Made by a program: the position numbers and the translations under genes. From Pseudomonas sp. ACN8 (GTDB lineage: Bacteria; Pseudomonadota; Gammaproteobacteria; Pseudomonadales; Pseudomonadaceae), in the NCBI RefSeq assembly GCF_002303925.1, contig NZ_MRCS01000020.1, forward strand, positions 1 to 64,000: a DNA stretch of 64,000 nt, written 5' to 3'. Under the pieces are notes generated by a model. The model was not told where the DNA came from. It made no database searches and saw only the letters and a program-made list of their open reading frames with translations. How positions within the stretch are numbered: the first letter of the stretch is position 1; every line of letters starts with the position of its first letter. Below are positions 48,232 through 56,930 of this stretch, piece after piece.

Positions 48232-48262
48232 TAACCTCATCCCGCCCGATCAGGAGATGACC

Positions 48263-48763
48263 GTGAACGAAATCACCCAGCTCGCCGCCGAACTTGGCAG
48301 ACGCCTGCAGGTTCTCAATGCCCATGTCACCACGGCGGAGTCCTGCACCGGCGGTGGCATCGCCGAGGCAATCACCCGTATCCCGGGGAGTTCGGCCTGG
48401 TTCGAGGCCGGTTATGTCACCTACTCCAACCGGCAGAAAACCCTGCAACTGGATGTCCCGGTGGAGTTGTTCACCACCGTGGGCGCGGTCAGCCGCGAGG
48501 TGGTCGAGGCCATGGTCCGGGGGGCACAGAAGAAAAACAGCGCGTATTTCTCCGTGGCGGTCAGTGGTATCGCCGGGCCGGATGGTGGAACGGCGAACAA
48601 GCCGGTTGGCACGGTCTGGCTGGCCTGGGGCGTTGGAGACCAAGTGTTCTGTGAGCAGCAGCACTTCCCGGGTAATCGCGACGACGTCCGCCGACAAACG
48701 GTGAAGGCCGCGCTAGAGGGGCTGCTGCGGTATGCCGCGGCAGAAATCTCAAATCAGGGGTAG
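48263..48763 (+). CDS. pncC: CinA C-terminal-domain protein, nicotinamide-nucleotide amidase (PncC type)
   Basis: Deamidates NMN to nicotinic acid mononucleotide in pyridine nucleotide recycling. The 166-residue protein is the stand-alone CinA C-terminal domain with [32 protein letters not shown] and [20 protein letters not shown] chose GTG 48263 because AGGAG ends 6 bp before it; the nearby ATG 48257 touches that sequence with no spacing. It is the usual neighbour of recA. Confidence 0.9.
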   Translation: MNEITQLAAELGRRLQVLNAHVTTAESCTGGGIAEAITRIPGSSAWFEAGYVTYSNRQKTLQLDVPVELFTTVGAVSREVVEAMVRGAQKKNSAYFSVAVSGIAGPDGGTANKPVGTVWLAWGVGDQVFCEQQHFPGNRDDVRRQTVKAALEGLLRYAAAEISNQG

Positions 48764-48790
48764 GCGATCCGGAATCGCTGTGGAATAATA

Positions 48791-48806
48791 CTGGCTACTT
48801 ATACAG
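48791..48806 (+). promoter_or_regulatory. LexA (SOS) box of recA
   Basis: CTGGCTACTTATACAG keeps the CTG-N10-CAG frame of the LexA box, 40 bp upstream of the recA start codon. It implies LexA-controlled induction of recA-recX, and hence of RecA-dependent cleavage of the nearby PrtR-like repressor. Confidence 0.8.
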
Positions 48807-48846
48807 GTGTTGGCCGTCAGGCCTTATTGATTACGTGAGGACTTTA

Positions 48847-49905
48847 ATGGACGACAACAAGAAGAAAGCCTTGGCTGCGGCCCTGGGTCAGATCGAACGT
48901 CAATTCGGCAAGGGTGCCGTAATGCGTATGGGCGATCAGGATCGTCAGGCGATCCCGGCCATCTCCACTGGCTCTCTGGGTCTGGACATCGCTCTTGGCA
49001 TCGGCGGCCTGCCAAAAGGCCGTATTGTTGAAATCTACGGTCCTGAATCTTCCGGTAAAACCACGCTGACCTTGTCCGTGATCGCCCAGGCTCAAAAAGC
49101 CGGTGCGACCTGCGCATTCGTCGACGCCGAGCACGCCCTCGACCCTGAATACGCCGGCAAGCTGGGCGTCAACGTCGACGACCTGCTGGTTTCCCAGCCG
49201 GACACCGGTGAACAGGCTCTGGAAATCACCGACATGCTGGTGCGTTCCAACGCGGTTGACGTGATCATTGTCGACTCCGTGGCCGCCCTGGTACCAAAGG
49301 CTGAAATCGAAGGTGAAATGGGTGATATGCACGTGGGCCTGCAAGCCCGTCTGATGTCCCAGGCGCTGCGTAAAATCACCGGTAACATCAAGAACGCCAA
49401 CTGCCTGGTGATCTTCATCAACCAGATCCGTATGAAAATCGGTGTGATGTTCGGTAGCCCGGAAACCACCACCGGTGGTAACGCACTGAAGTTCTACGCA
49501 TCGGTTCGTCTGGACATCCGTCGTACCGGCGCGGTGAAAGAAGGTGATGAGGTCGTCGGTAGCGAAACCCGCGTCAAGGTTGTGAAGAACAAGGTGGCTT
49601 CGCCGTTCCGTCAGGCCGAGTTCCAGATTCTTTACGGCAAGGGCATCTACCTCAACGGTGAGATGATCGACCTGGGTGTTCTGCACGGTTTCGTCGAGAA
49701 GTCCGGTGCCTGGTATGCCTATGAAGGCACCAAGATCGGTCAGGGCAAGGCCAACTCGGCCAAGTTCCTGGCAGACAACCCGGAAGTCGCGGCAAAGCTG
49801 GAGAAGCAACTGCGTGACAAGCTGCTGTCCCCTTCGTCGGTAGCCGACGCCAAAGCTTCTGCGGTCAAAGAGACCGAAGACGACCTGGCTGACGCTGATA
49901 TCTGA
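48847..49905 (+). CDS. recA: Recombinase RecA
   Basis: Strand-exchange protein and SOS coprotease. The 352 residues begin [23 protein letters not shown]. Walker A is [10 protein letters not shown], and the L1/L2 loop regions and [23 protein letters not shown] strand are intact. I chose ATG 48847 behind GAGG; an in-frame AGG/ATT extension is not used. An acidic tail ([12 protein letters not shown]) is typical of RecA. recX follows 8 bp later. Confidence 0.98.
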   Translation: MDDNKKKALAAALGQIERQFGKGAVMRMGDQDRQAIPAISTGSLGLDIALGIGGLPKGRIVEIYGPESSGKTTLTLSVIAQAQKAGATCAFVDAEHALDPEYAGKLGVNVDDLLVSQPDTGEQALEITDMLVRSNAVDVIIVDSVAALVPKAEIEGEMGDMHVGLQARLMSQALRKITGNIKNANCLVIFINQIRMKIGVMFGSPETTTGGNALKFYASVRLDIRRTGAVKEGDEVVGSETRVKVVKNKVASPFRQAEFQILYGKGIYLNGEMIDLGVLHGFVEKSGAWYAYEGTKIGQGKANSAKFLADNPEVAAKLEKQLRDKLLSPSSVADAKASAVKETEDDLADADI

Positions 49906-49913
49906 TCGAAGCA

Positions 49914-50381
49914 ATGACCGCCGTACTAGATACACTCGTCGCGGTGCGGCGAACCGCAATGGACCTGCTCGCACGACGCGAGCACGGTCGTGTCGAGCTG
50001 ACACGTAAACTGCGTCAGCGCGGCGCCCTCCCTGAAATGATCGAAACAGCCCTCGACCGATTGACGGAAGAGGGGTTGTTGTCCGAAACCCGTTATCTCG
50101 AAAGTTTCGTTTCCTACCGCGCCCGTTCCGGTTATGGCCCTTTACGCATTCGTGAAGAGTTGGGCCAGCGTGGTCTGCAGCGTGCCGATATTGAACTCGC
50201 CCTTCGTGAGAGTGGTATCGACTGGCAGGAGCAATTGATCGATACCTGGCGGCGCAAGTTCTCTGGGCAATTGCCGGCAGACGCCCGGGAGCGAGCCAAA
50301 CAAGGCCGGTTCCTGGCGTATCGGGGATACTCCATGGAAATGATCAACCGCCTGTTCAGCGGTCGAGGGATGGACGATTGA
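49914..50381 (+). CDS. recX: RecA-modulating protein RecX
   Basis: A 155-residue helical protein that caps or breaks RecA filaments. It has the three-helix repeat layout with [40 protein letters not shown] and [16 protein letters not shown]. It is cotranscribed with recA and so shares its SOS control. A terminator follows the stop. Confidence 0.94.
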   Translation: MTAVLDTLVAVRRTAMDLLARREHGRVELTRKLRQRGALPEMIETALDRLTEEGLLSETRYLESFVSYRARSGYGPLRIREELGQRGLQRADIELALRESGIDWQEQLIDTWRRKFSGQLPADARERAKQGRFLAYRGYSMEMINRLFSGRGMDD

Positions 50382-50385
50382 ACTG

Positions 50386-50420
50386 AAACGGCCTGCTATT
50401 TCGATAACGGGCCGTTTTTT
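50386..50420 (+). terminator. Intrinsic terminator after recX
   Basis: An AAACGGCC/GGCCGTTT stem with a 16-base loop and T6. It separates recX from the convergent LOG-family gene. Confidence 0.85.
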
Positions 50421-50425
50421 ATGCC

Positions 50426-51544
50426 TCACGTAACCTTTGACGGCTCCCGCGTGCGTTGCTGCACTTGGGGGGTTGAATGTGCCCAGTTTTCCGGCAGGTT
50501 GATGTAGTCCACAAGCTCGCGCAGACGGCCATGATTGCGGGCGTTGAAGTTGAAGACCAGCCGCGCCAGATGGCTGAATTCGGCTTCGTCGTGTTCCTCG
50601 CCGCTGTAAGTGCACTGATGGAAATGATCACTCAGGCACAGGTCGGCGAAAGCCTCCTGCATGTGTTCGAGTGCGTGGTCGCTGAGTGTGTGATTCATGC
50701 GAATCAGGAACTGATGCTTGAGCCAGCGACTGGAGTGGAAGTTGCTGTAGAACTGGTTGATGTGCTCTACCGCTTCTTCGACGTTGTAGACCAGTTTCAC
50801 CAACTTCATGTCAGTGGGCAGGATGTAGTGGTTTTCCTCCAGTTGCTGGTGAATGAAGTCCAGTGCGCCTTTCCAGAATTTGCCGCCCGGCGCGTCGAGC
50901 AGCACCACGGGCACCAATGGACTCTTGCCGGTCTGGATCAACGTCAGCACTTCCAGCGCTTCATCCAGCGTACCGAAACCACCCGGGCACAGCACCAGGG
51001 CATCGGCTTCCTTGACGAAGAACAACTTGCGGGTGAAGAAGAAGTGGAAGGGCAGCAGGTTGGTCGTGCCGTCGACAGTGGGATTGGCATGCTGCTCGAA
51101 GGGCAGGGTGATGTTGAAGCCCAGGCTATGTGTCAGGCCGGCACCCTCGTGGGCGGCGGCCATGATGCCGCCACCGGCACCGGTAATGACCATCATGTCC
51201 GAGCGCACCAGCGCAGCGCCGAGTTCCCGGGCCATGCTGTAGAGCGGATGTTCCACGGGGGTACGGGCCGAGCCGAAAACAGTGACCTTGCGCCGCCCCT
51301 TGAATTGTTCGAGCACGCGGAAAGCCTGTTCCAGTTCGCGCAGGGCTTGAAGGGTGATTTTGGCATTCCAGCGGTTGTGGTCTTCCTGGGCCATGCGCAG
51401 CACGGTCAGGATCATGTCGCGGTAGATCGGGGTGTTCGGGCTGTTGGGTGAAATCAGCTTGAGTTGTTCTTCAACCTTGCTGATGAGGTCGTGGCCGCTT
51501 TCTTCGAAATGACGGCTCAGGAGGTCATTCGGTTGGTAAGGCAT
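50426..51544 (-). CDS. LOG-family protein (TIGR00730-like, lysine decarboxylase-like fold)
   Basis: A 372-residue protein whose middle third has the LOG signatures FGSARTP, ITGAGGGIMAAAHEGA and PGGFGTLDEALE. Family members release cytokinin bases or hydrolyse nucleoside monophosphates. The long N- and C-terminal extensions (residues 1-85 and 280-372) set it apart from the 190-residue plant-type LOG enzymes and recall PpnN-like proteins. The substrate cannot be told from sequence. It converges with recX. Confidence 0.8.
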   Translation of the reverse strand: MPYQPNDLLSRHFEESGHDLISKVEEQLKLISPNSPNTPIYRDMILTVLRMAQEDHNRWNAKITLQALRELEQAFRVLEQFKGRRKVTVFGSARTPVEHPLYSMARELGAALVRSDMMVITGAGGGIMAAAHEGAGLTHSLGFNITLPFEQHANPTVDGTTNLLPFHFFFTRKLFFVKEADALVLCPGGFGTLDEALEVLTLIQTGKSPLVPVVLLDAPGGKFWKGALDFIHQQLEENHYILPTDMKLVKLVYNVEEAVEHINQFYSNFHSSRWLKHQFLIRMNHTLSDHALEHMQEAFADLCLSDHFHQCTYSGEEHDEAEFSHLARLVFNFNARNHGRLRELVDYINLPENWAHSTPQVQQRTREPSKVT

Positions 51545-52023
51545 TCAGCTTCTCCTTCTGCACAGAACCCTCGGCCCGACAACGTAAGCCGGTGCCACGA
51601 CACTTCATGTGTCGCCGTCTGCCCAGGCCCATGCCAGGGCGATCTACTTGACCCGAAAGGCATCGGATCATCCAAACAGGCTCTGTTTTCCCTTGGATGA
51701 AAAAAGTTCGCACTGCATGACAAGCGACGGCCAGCCCCTTTCCAGCCCTGAAAAAGTGAATGTGGATACCCTGAAATCCAGACTCTTACAGTGATTTGCG
51801 CTGTCTTGATCATTGCGCCACAAAGTCTTTCCTGGCAACCGCTTATTGACGATTTGCAAGGTGCTTTCACCGCTCGTCTGAACGTACGTCGTATGTGCTG
51901 CACTCTGATTTACTAAGTTACAGGTGCAACACGACAACTTTGCGTCAACGGCAAGGCGCACGGTACAAGCGATTCAAGGATTTATCACTCAGACATGAGT
52001 GAAGTGCAGGGAGGCGGGAAACC
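51545..52023. other. Long intergenic region with no recognised gene
   Basis: A 479-bp stretch between the LOG-family start and a small plus-strand ORF. The open frames in it are short, overlap and look like noise. It should hold the minus-strand promoter of the LOG gene and the plus-strand promoter of the small gene at 52024. I see no GacA box, tRNA or strong terminator. A TTTACTAAGTTACAGG stretch at 51909-51924 may belong to the plus-strand promoter. Confidence 0.6.
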
Positions 52024-52218
52024 ATGGCCAGAGTCGTTCTGGAGATCGATACGCAACTGTATCGATTGCTGAAGTCATCAGCCGAGACCCATCATTTGAG
52101 TCTCGAAGAGGAGTGCTGCCGACGTTTGCGCGGTGGCGAGCGTCGTTCACATTACTTGCAGGCGCTGCTGGCGGAACTGCGCGCCGAAGATGAACAGCGG
52201 CGCGCCAATTCCAGGTGA
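52024..52218 (+). CDS. Small protein, possibly ribbon-helix-helix DNA-binding
   Basis: A 64-residue basic protein with GGGAGG 8-9 bp before its ATG, which makes it a credible gene. The layout is a short N-terminal strand (ARVVLEIDTQLYRLL) followed by two helices (HHLSLEEECCRRLRGG and YLQALLAELRAEDEQRR), resembling Arc/FitA-type antitoxins. No toxin ORF lies beside it: its stop abuts the convergent PA3611-like gene. The function is unknown. Confidence 0.6.
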   Translation: MARVVLEIDTQLYRLLKSSAETHHLSLEEECCRRLRGGERRSHYLQALLAELRAEDEQRRANSR

Positions 52219-52641
52219 TTACTTTTTCTTCTTGGTCGGTTGCAGGCAATCCGATTCCTGGAAGCTTGCGGAGCCGACCGGGCGGTTGGTCTTCACCTCG
52301 GTGAAGTCGTAACGCATGATTGCGCCCTTGGCCATCAGCTTGCGAAACCCTTCGTTTCGGCAGACAGAAGCCCCCAACTGGAAGTACACGGCTTTCGGGT
52401 CTGCACGCATTTTGTCGGCATGGCTGCTCTGCACGCTCAGGTGGTTGATCAGCTGTTTGCCGTCAACGGTGTAGCCTTGATCGAGAATGTCTTCGTTGAT
52501 CGCTCGAGGAGTGCCGACGCTGCTCTGGGTGGCGACGTTTTGCAGCATTTTGTTCAGTTCCGTGTCTTTCAAGGACGCAGCCTGGGCGCTGAAGGACGAC
52601 GCCAGCAAAATGGCCGCGGTAGGAACGATAAGGCGCAGCAT
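52219..52641 (-). CDS. Secreted protein of the PA3611 family
   Basis: A 140-residue protein with a 22-residue signal peptide (MLRLIVPTAAILLASSFSAQA) and two cysteines that could form a disulfide (one in GASVCRNEG, one in ESDCLQP). It ends in KKKK. The P. aeruginosa homologue is described as a quorum-sensing-regulated virulence factor of unknown mechanism. I chose ATG 52641, preceded by CAGGAGAG; the frame stays open upstream, but that part has no protein character. Confidence 0.82.
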   Translation of the reverse strand: MLRLIVPTAAILLASSFSAQAASLKDTELNKMLQNVATQSSVGTPRAINEDILDQGYTVDGKQLINHLSVQSSHADKMRADPKAVYFQLGASVCRNEGFRKLMAKGAIMRYDFTEVKTNRPVGSASFQESDCLQPTKKKK

Positions 52642-52830
52642 GAAACTCTCCTGGTTCAGTGATGCGGGGTTGGACCCGTCACGTGGCTGTGCGTTCAGTG
52701 GCGGCGAATTATAGGGGAGCCGGGCTGGACGGTACAGGCTTGCGCCGGGCGCTCTGGTAAACTGCTGGCACTTTTTACCCTGTCGAGTGTTTTTCGTGTC
52801 GATTTCCCTTCTGTGTGGGCGTTGCCCACT

Positions 52831-53589
52831 ATGAGTCATACCCCCGCGCGCTTTGCCTTGAATGCCGTAGCCCGCTTGCGCGATCAGCGTGAGGAGGAGG
52901 GCATCAAGCCGATTCAGGCCCGTGGCTGGCGCGCGCCGCGCTGCCGTGACTGCCGGGTGATCGAGAGTCACTGCCTGTGCGCGTGGCGTCCGCAGGTCGC
53001 TACCCGCTCCGGCGTGTGCCTGATCATGACCAACAAGGAAGTGTTCAAGCCGAGCAACACTGGTTGGCTGATCGCCGACGTGGTACCTGACAACCACGCC
53101 TTCATCTGGTCCCGTACCGAAATCGATCCGAAGTTGCTGGCGCTGTTGTCCGACCCGCAATGGCAGCCTTACCTGGTGTTTCCGGGTGAGTACGTCGAAC
53201 CTGAGCGCGTGACAAACAGCGTGGATGTCGATGGCACGAAGCGCCCGCTGTTCATTCTGTTGGATGCGACCTGGACCGAAGCACGGAAGATCTTTCGCAA
53301 GAGCCCCTATTTCGACCGACTGCCGATCCTCAGCCTGCTTCCGGAGAAACTCTCCCGCTACAGGTTGCGCCGCTCCACCCGCAGTGAGCATTTGTGCACG
53401 GCGGAAGTGGCGGCGCTGTGCCTCGACCTTGCAGGCGATGTCGCCGCGGCGTCGGCGCTGGATGCCTACTTCGATGTGTTCAGCCAGCATTACCTCGACG
53501 CCAAACACCAGTTGGAGATGAACGTTTCGACCCCGGCGCACGCCGAGTTGATGCCCTATGTTCAGCCGGCCACCCCATTGATGGACTGA
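52831..53589 (+). CDS. DTW-domain protein, probable tRNA-uridine aminocarboxypropyltransferase
   Basis: A 252-residue protein with an N-terminal zinc-type cysteine cluster (C38, C41, C48, C50 in CRDCRVIESHCLC) and the DTW-family motif LDATWTEARKIFRKSP. Family members (TapT) add the acp group to tRNA uridine, using S-adenosylmethionine. The ATG at 52831 follows a GTGGGC-GTT-GCCCAC hairpin (52815-52829) and no ribosome binding site is evident. An in-frame GTG at 52813 is an alternative start. Confidence 0.82.
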   Translation: MSHTPARFALNAVARLRDQREEEGIKPIQARGWRAPRCRDCRVIESHCLCAWRPQVATRSGVCLIMTNKEVFKPSNTGWLIADVVPDNHAFIWSRTEIDPKLLALLSDPQWQPYLVFPGEYVEPERVTNSVDVDGTKRPLFILLDATWTEARKIFRKSPYFDRLPILSLLPEKLSRYRLRRSTRSEHLCTAEVAALCLDLAGDVAAASALDAYFDVFSQHYLDAKHQLEMNVSTPAHAELMPYVQPATPLMD

Positions 53590-53807
53590 TTGTCGCGCAT
53601 ACTGCAATAAAGTGTACCGGCCATGCTGCTTGACCACCCCGGCTTCGCTGGGCATGCTTGGCGCCGATTAGGGTGCGGCCGGAATTTTCGACGCCGTTTT
53701 TTGCGTTGAGCGCGCCTTGTCAGTACAGCTCCGTGGCTGTGTCTTGACTTGCTTTGGCGAGGTCCGAATGCATCGGGCGTCCCATGAAAAACAGGATCAT
53801 TTGAAAA

Positions 53808-54458
53808 ATGGCCACATACGAAATCCTGATTGCCGATGACCACCCACTTTTCCGTAGTGCCTTGCATCAAGCGCTGACCCTGGGCCTTGGCCCGGGCGTC
53901 CGTCTGGTGGAAGTGGCGAGCATCGCCGAACTGGAAGTCCGCCTGACCGAAAAGTCCGATTGGGATCTGGTGTTGCTGGACCTGAACATGCCAGGGGCCT
54001 ACGGTTTTTCCGGGCTGGTCCTGCTGCGCGGCCAGTACCCGCAGATTCCGGTGGTCATGGTCTCGGCCCAGGAAGAGGCGACCATCATGGTCAAGTCTCG
54101 TGAGTTCGGCGCCAGTGGCTTCATTCCCAAATCCAGCGACTTGAGTGTGATCCAGAAGGCCGTGCGTGCAGTCCTCGATGGCGACGTGTTCTGGCCGCCG
54201 CAGGCGTTCGAAGCGGTCAGTGTCTCGGATGAGGCCAAAGCGGCCAGCGAAGGTCTTGCCAGCCTCACCCCGCAACAATTCCGGGTGCTGACCATGGTCT
54301 GTGAAGGCTTGCTGAACAAGCAGATCGCCTACGAACTGAGCGTTTCCGAGGCTACTATCAAGGCGCACGTGACCGCGATTTTCCGTAAACTGAATGTGCG
54401 GACCCGAACCCAGGCTGCGCTGCTCCTGCAACAACTTGAGTCAATTTCCAGCCATTAA
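53808..54458 (+). CDS. erdR: NarL/LuxR-family response regulator ErdR (CrbR)
   Basis: A 216-residue regulator with a receiver domain (acidic pair D10 and D11, phospho-acceptor D58 in LVLLDLNMPG, Lys in IPKSSD) and a C-terminal LuxR HTH (LTPQQFRVLTMVCEGLLNKQIAYELSVSEATIKAHV). ErdR works with the sensor MxtR/CrbS, encoded elsewhere, to activate acetate and ethanol use genes such as acsA. Adjacency to dgkA matches P. aeruginosa. The 218-bp upstream gap shows no gene, and its ribosome binding site is weak. Confidence 0.85.
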   Translation: MATYEILIADDHPLFRSALHQALTLGLGPGVRLVEVASIAELEVRLTEKSDWDLVLLDLNMPGAYGFSGLVLLRGQYPQIPVVMVSAQEEATIMVKSREFGASGFIPKSSDLSVIQKAVRAVLDGDVFWPPQAFEAVSVSDEAKAASEGLASLTPQQFRVLTMVCEGLLNKQIAYELSVSEATIKAHVTAIFRKLNVRTRTQAALLLQQLESISSH

Positions 54459-54533
54459 AGGCTGGCAAATTCACGCTTTTTTGACTTTGGTTGAACTAGC
54501 TTTCCCACTTCTTTTTTGCCAGTTGCCCACTCT

Positions 54534-54896
54534 ATGTCACCTTTCAAAGGCCAGACCGGCCTGAAACGTATTCTCAATGCTTCCGGTTATTCGCTGGACG
54601 GCCTGCGCGCAGCCTTCACCGGTGAAGCCGCCTTTCGGCAATTGGTATTGCTCAATGTCATCCTGATTCCTTTGTCATTCTTCCTGAATGTCAGCCGGGT
54701 CGAACGGGCGTTGTTGATCGCGGTCTGCCTGCTGGCGTTGATCGTCGAGTTGCTCAACTCGGCCGTGGAAGCGGCCATCGACCGCATTTCCCTCGAACGG
54801 CACCCGCTGTCCAAGAATGCCAAGGACATGGGCAGTGCCGCCCAGTTCGTGGCATTGAGCATGATTGCCCTGGTGTGGGCGGTGATCCTGCTTTAA
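54534..54896 (+). CDS. dgkA: Diacylglycerol kinase
   Basis: A small trimeric inner-membrane kinase that recycles diacylglycerol to phosphatidate. The 120-residue protein has three membrane helices and the catalytic motif VELLNSAVEAAIDRISLE, then HPLSKNAKDMGSAA. I chose ATG 54534; the in-frame upstream codons have no family support. Its stop overlaps the convergent finR end by a few bases. Confidence 0.94.
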   Translation: MSPFKGQTGLKRILNASGYSLDGLRAAFTGEAAFRQLVLLNVILIPLSFFLNVSRVERALLIAVCLLALIVELLNSAVEAAIDRISLERHPLSKNAKDMGSAAQFVALSMIALVWAVILL

Positions 54897-55819
54897 GCGA
54901 TCGTCGGCAGCACGATCTCGTCGCTGCGCTGAACCCCGGCGGTGAAAGCGCGGCACAGATCGAGGAACTCGCGCATCGCCGAGGTCTGATATTTCTGTTT
55001 ATGCCAGATGAAATAAAACTGTCGCGCCAGATCCAGATCCGGCGTCTCGACAGGCACCAGGCTGCCGCGGCGGAATGCGTCGCGCAAAGCCAGCCTGGAA
55101 ATGCAGCCAATCCCCAAGCCTGATTCCACCGCGCGTTTGATCGCTTCGGTGTGCTCAAGCTCGAGGCGGATGTTTAACGAAGTGCGGTGATGGCGCATGG
55201 CTTGGTCGAAGGTCAACCGCGTGCCCGAGCCCTGTTCGCGCAAGATCCAGGCTTCGTGGCTCAACTCGTCCATGGTGGCCGTGCCGCGCTTGGCCAACGG
55301 ATGCTGGGGCGCGCAAAACACCACCAGTTCGTCCTCGACCCAGCTTTGCACTTCGATGTCCGGGTGGCTGCAGTCGCCTTCGATTAGACCCAGATCAATT
55401 TCATAGTGGGCCACTTGCTGCACGATATTGGCAGTGTTCTGCACATGCAGCTTCACCTGGCTTTCCGGGTGGCGCTGCATGAAACTGCCGATCAACAATG
55501 TGGCCAGGTAATTGCCGATGGTCAGGGTGGCGCCCACGGCCAGCGAGCCGAACCCGGACTTGCCATTGAGCAGGTCTTCGATTTCCTTGGCCTGGTCCAG
55601 CAGCGCCACCGCTTGCGGTAACAGCTGTTTACCGAGGGCGTTGAGGCTCAGGCGTTTGCCGGCACGGTCGAACAACTGGCAGCTGCACTGGCGCTCCAGT
55701 TCGGTGATCGAGGTGCTCGCCGCCGATTGCGAGAGGTTGAGCAGGCCCGCGGCACGGGACACACTTTCCTGCTGGGCGACGGCGACGAATACTTGAAGTT
55801 GACGGAGAGTAAATCGCAT
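54893..55819 (-). CDS. finR: LysR-type regulator FinR
   Basis: A 308-residue LysR protein with N-terminal HTH (FTLRQLQVFVAVAQQESVSRAAGLLNLSQ). It is divergent from fpr across 148 bp, the known finR-fpr arrangement, where FinR activates fpr under superoxide and related stress. I chose ATG 55819 (MRFTLRQLQVF), the standard LysR start; the frame runs upstream without conserved sequence. Confidence 0.85.
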   Translation of the reverse strand: MRFTLRQLQVFVAVAQQESVSRAAGLLNLSQSAASTSITELERQCSCQLFDRAGKRLSLNALGKQLLPQAVALLDQAKEIEDLLNGKSGFGSLAVGATLTIGNYLATLLIGSFMQRHPESQVKLHVQNTANIVQQVAHYEIDLGLIEGDCSHPDIEVQSWVEDELVVFCAPQHPLAKRGTATMDELSHEAWILREQGSGTRLTFDQAMRHHRTSLNIRLELEHTEAIKRAVESGLGIGCISRLALRDAFRRGSLVPVETPDLDLARQFYFIWHKQKYQTSAMREFLDLCRAFTAGVQRSDEIVLPTIA

Positions 55820-55831
55820 ATCGATATAACC

Positions 55832-55844
55832 GATAACCCTTATC
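55832..55844. promoter_or_regulatory. Candidate FinR operator
   Basis: GATAA-CCC-TTATC is a perfect 13-bp palindrome containing an ATAACCCTTAT core, 13 bp upstream of finR within the finR-fpr gap. It fits the T-N11-A rule of LysR binding sites. The link to FinR is inferred from position. Confidence 0.5.
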
Positions 55845-55967
55845 TTAATAATCCATTTAACAGATATTGTCTCTGCCTTTAGAATGCGATGCAATTGCGC
55901 AGAGCTGGCTTTTTTTGCAGAGCAGGCGCCGAACACGCGCAGACCAATCTCCAGGAGTCCCACGTAC

Positions 55968-56747
55968 ATGAGCAACATGAACCACGAGCGTGTCCTCAGT
56001 GTTCACCACTGGAACGACACTCTGTTCAGCTTCAAGTGCACCCGTGATCCGGGCCTGCGCTTCGAGAACGGTCAGTTCGTGATGATCGGCCTGCAACAGC
56101 CCAACGGCCGCCCGCTTATGCGCGCTTACTCGATTGCCAGCCCGAACTGGGAAGAGCATCTCGAGTTCTTCAGCATCAAGGTGCCTGATGGTCCGCTGAC
56201 TTCGCAGTTGCAGCATCTGAAGGAAGGCGACGAGATCATCATCAGCAAGAAGCCTACCGGCACGCTGGTACTGGATGACTTGAAGCCTGGCAAACATTTG
56301 TACCTGCTCAGCACCGGTACCGGCCTGGCGCCGTTCATGAGCGTTATCCAGGACCCGGAAACCTACGAGCGTTTCGAAAAAGTGATCCTGTGCCACGGCG
56401 TGCGTTACGTCAACGAAGTCGCTTACCGCGAGTTCATCACCGAGCACCTGCCGCAGAACGAGTTCTTCGGTGACGCGCTGCGTGACAAGTTGATCTACTA
56501 CCCGACCGTGACCCGCGAGCCGTTCGAGAACGAAGGTCGCCTGACCGACCTGATGCGCAGCGGCAAGCTGTTCAGCGACATCGGTCTGCCACCGATCAAC
56601 CCGCAGGACGACCGCGCCATGCTGTGCGGCAGCCCGAGCATGCTCGACGAGACCAGCGAAGTGCTGAACAGCTTCGGCCTGAAGGTTTCGCCGCGGATGC
56701 GCGAGCCGGGTGATTACCTGATCGAGCGAGCGTTCGTCGAGAAGTGA
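55968..56747 (+). CDS. fpr: Ferredoxin--NADP+ reductase
   Basis: A 259-residue FAD enzyme that moves electrons between NADPH and ferredoxin, supporting oxidative-stress and Fe-S repair pathways. The FAD motif is MRAYSIASPNWEEHLEFF and the NADP site LLSTGTGLAPFMSVI; the C-terminus YLIERAFVEK is the subclass I bacterial type. I chose ATG 55968 behind CAGGAG. fdxA, a likely partner, is 12 kb away. Confidence 0.95.
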   Translation: MSNMNHERVLSVHHWNDTLFSFKCTRDPGLRFENGQFVMIGLQQPNGRPLMRAYSIASPNWEEHLEFFSIKVPDGPLTSQLQHLKEGDEIIISKKPTGTLVLDDLKPGKHLYLLSTGTGLAPFMSVIQDPETYERFEKVILCHGVRYVNEVAYREFITEHLPQNEFFGDALRDKLIYYPTVTREPFENEGRLTDLMRSGKLFSDIGLPPINPQDDRAMLCGSPSMLDETSEVLNSFGLKVSPRMREPGDYLIERAFVEK

Positions 56748-56759
56748 CCGCAGGTCACT

Positions 56760-56860
56760 TGTAGGAGCGAGCCTGCTCGCGATGGAGGTCAACGATAACG
56801 CGGGAAGCTTGATACCCAGCGGCGTCCTCAGGTTTTTCGCGGGCAGGCTCGCTCCTACAG
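56760..56860. repeat. REPIN after fpr
   Basis: Inverted arms at 56760-56782 and 56837-56859 (TGTAGGAGCGAGCCTGC... with one mismatch) flank a loop beginning TGGAGGTCAACGATAACGCG. It is the same loop class as at 1954, 4847 and 58683. Confidence 0.9.
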
Positions 56861-56881
56861 TAGATTTGCAGCGCAACTGAA

Positions 56882-56915
56882 AAGCCCGCATGACTTGGGA
56901 AGGTCATGCGGGCTT
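56882..56915. terminator. Bidirectional terminator between fpr and trmO
   Basis: A 13-bp perfect stem (AAGCCCGCATGAC / GTCATGCGGGCTT) with an 8-base loop, with A and T flanks on both sides. It serves the convergent fpr and trmO genes. Confidence 0.85.
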
Positions 56916-56930
56916 ATTCGTTTCCGGCGT

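Noticed and set aside
51545..52023. Search for another Gac-controlled small RNA in the long intergenic region
   Set aside because: No TGTAAG-N6-CTTACA box, no run of GGA motifs and no strong terminator were found.
52642..53655. Reading frame of 478 residues extending upstream of the PA3611-like gene
   Set aside because: Only the last 140 residues have protein character, with a signal peptide and ribosome binding site. The rest is antisense to the DTW-domain gene.
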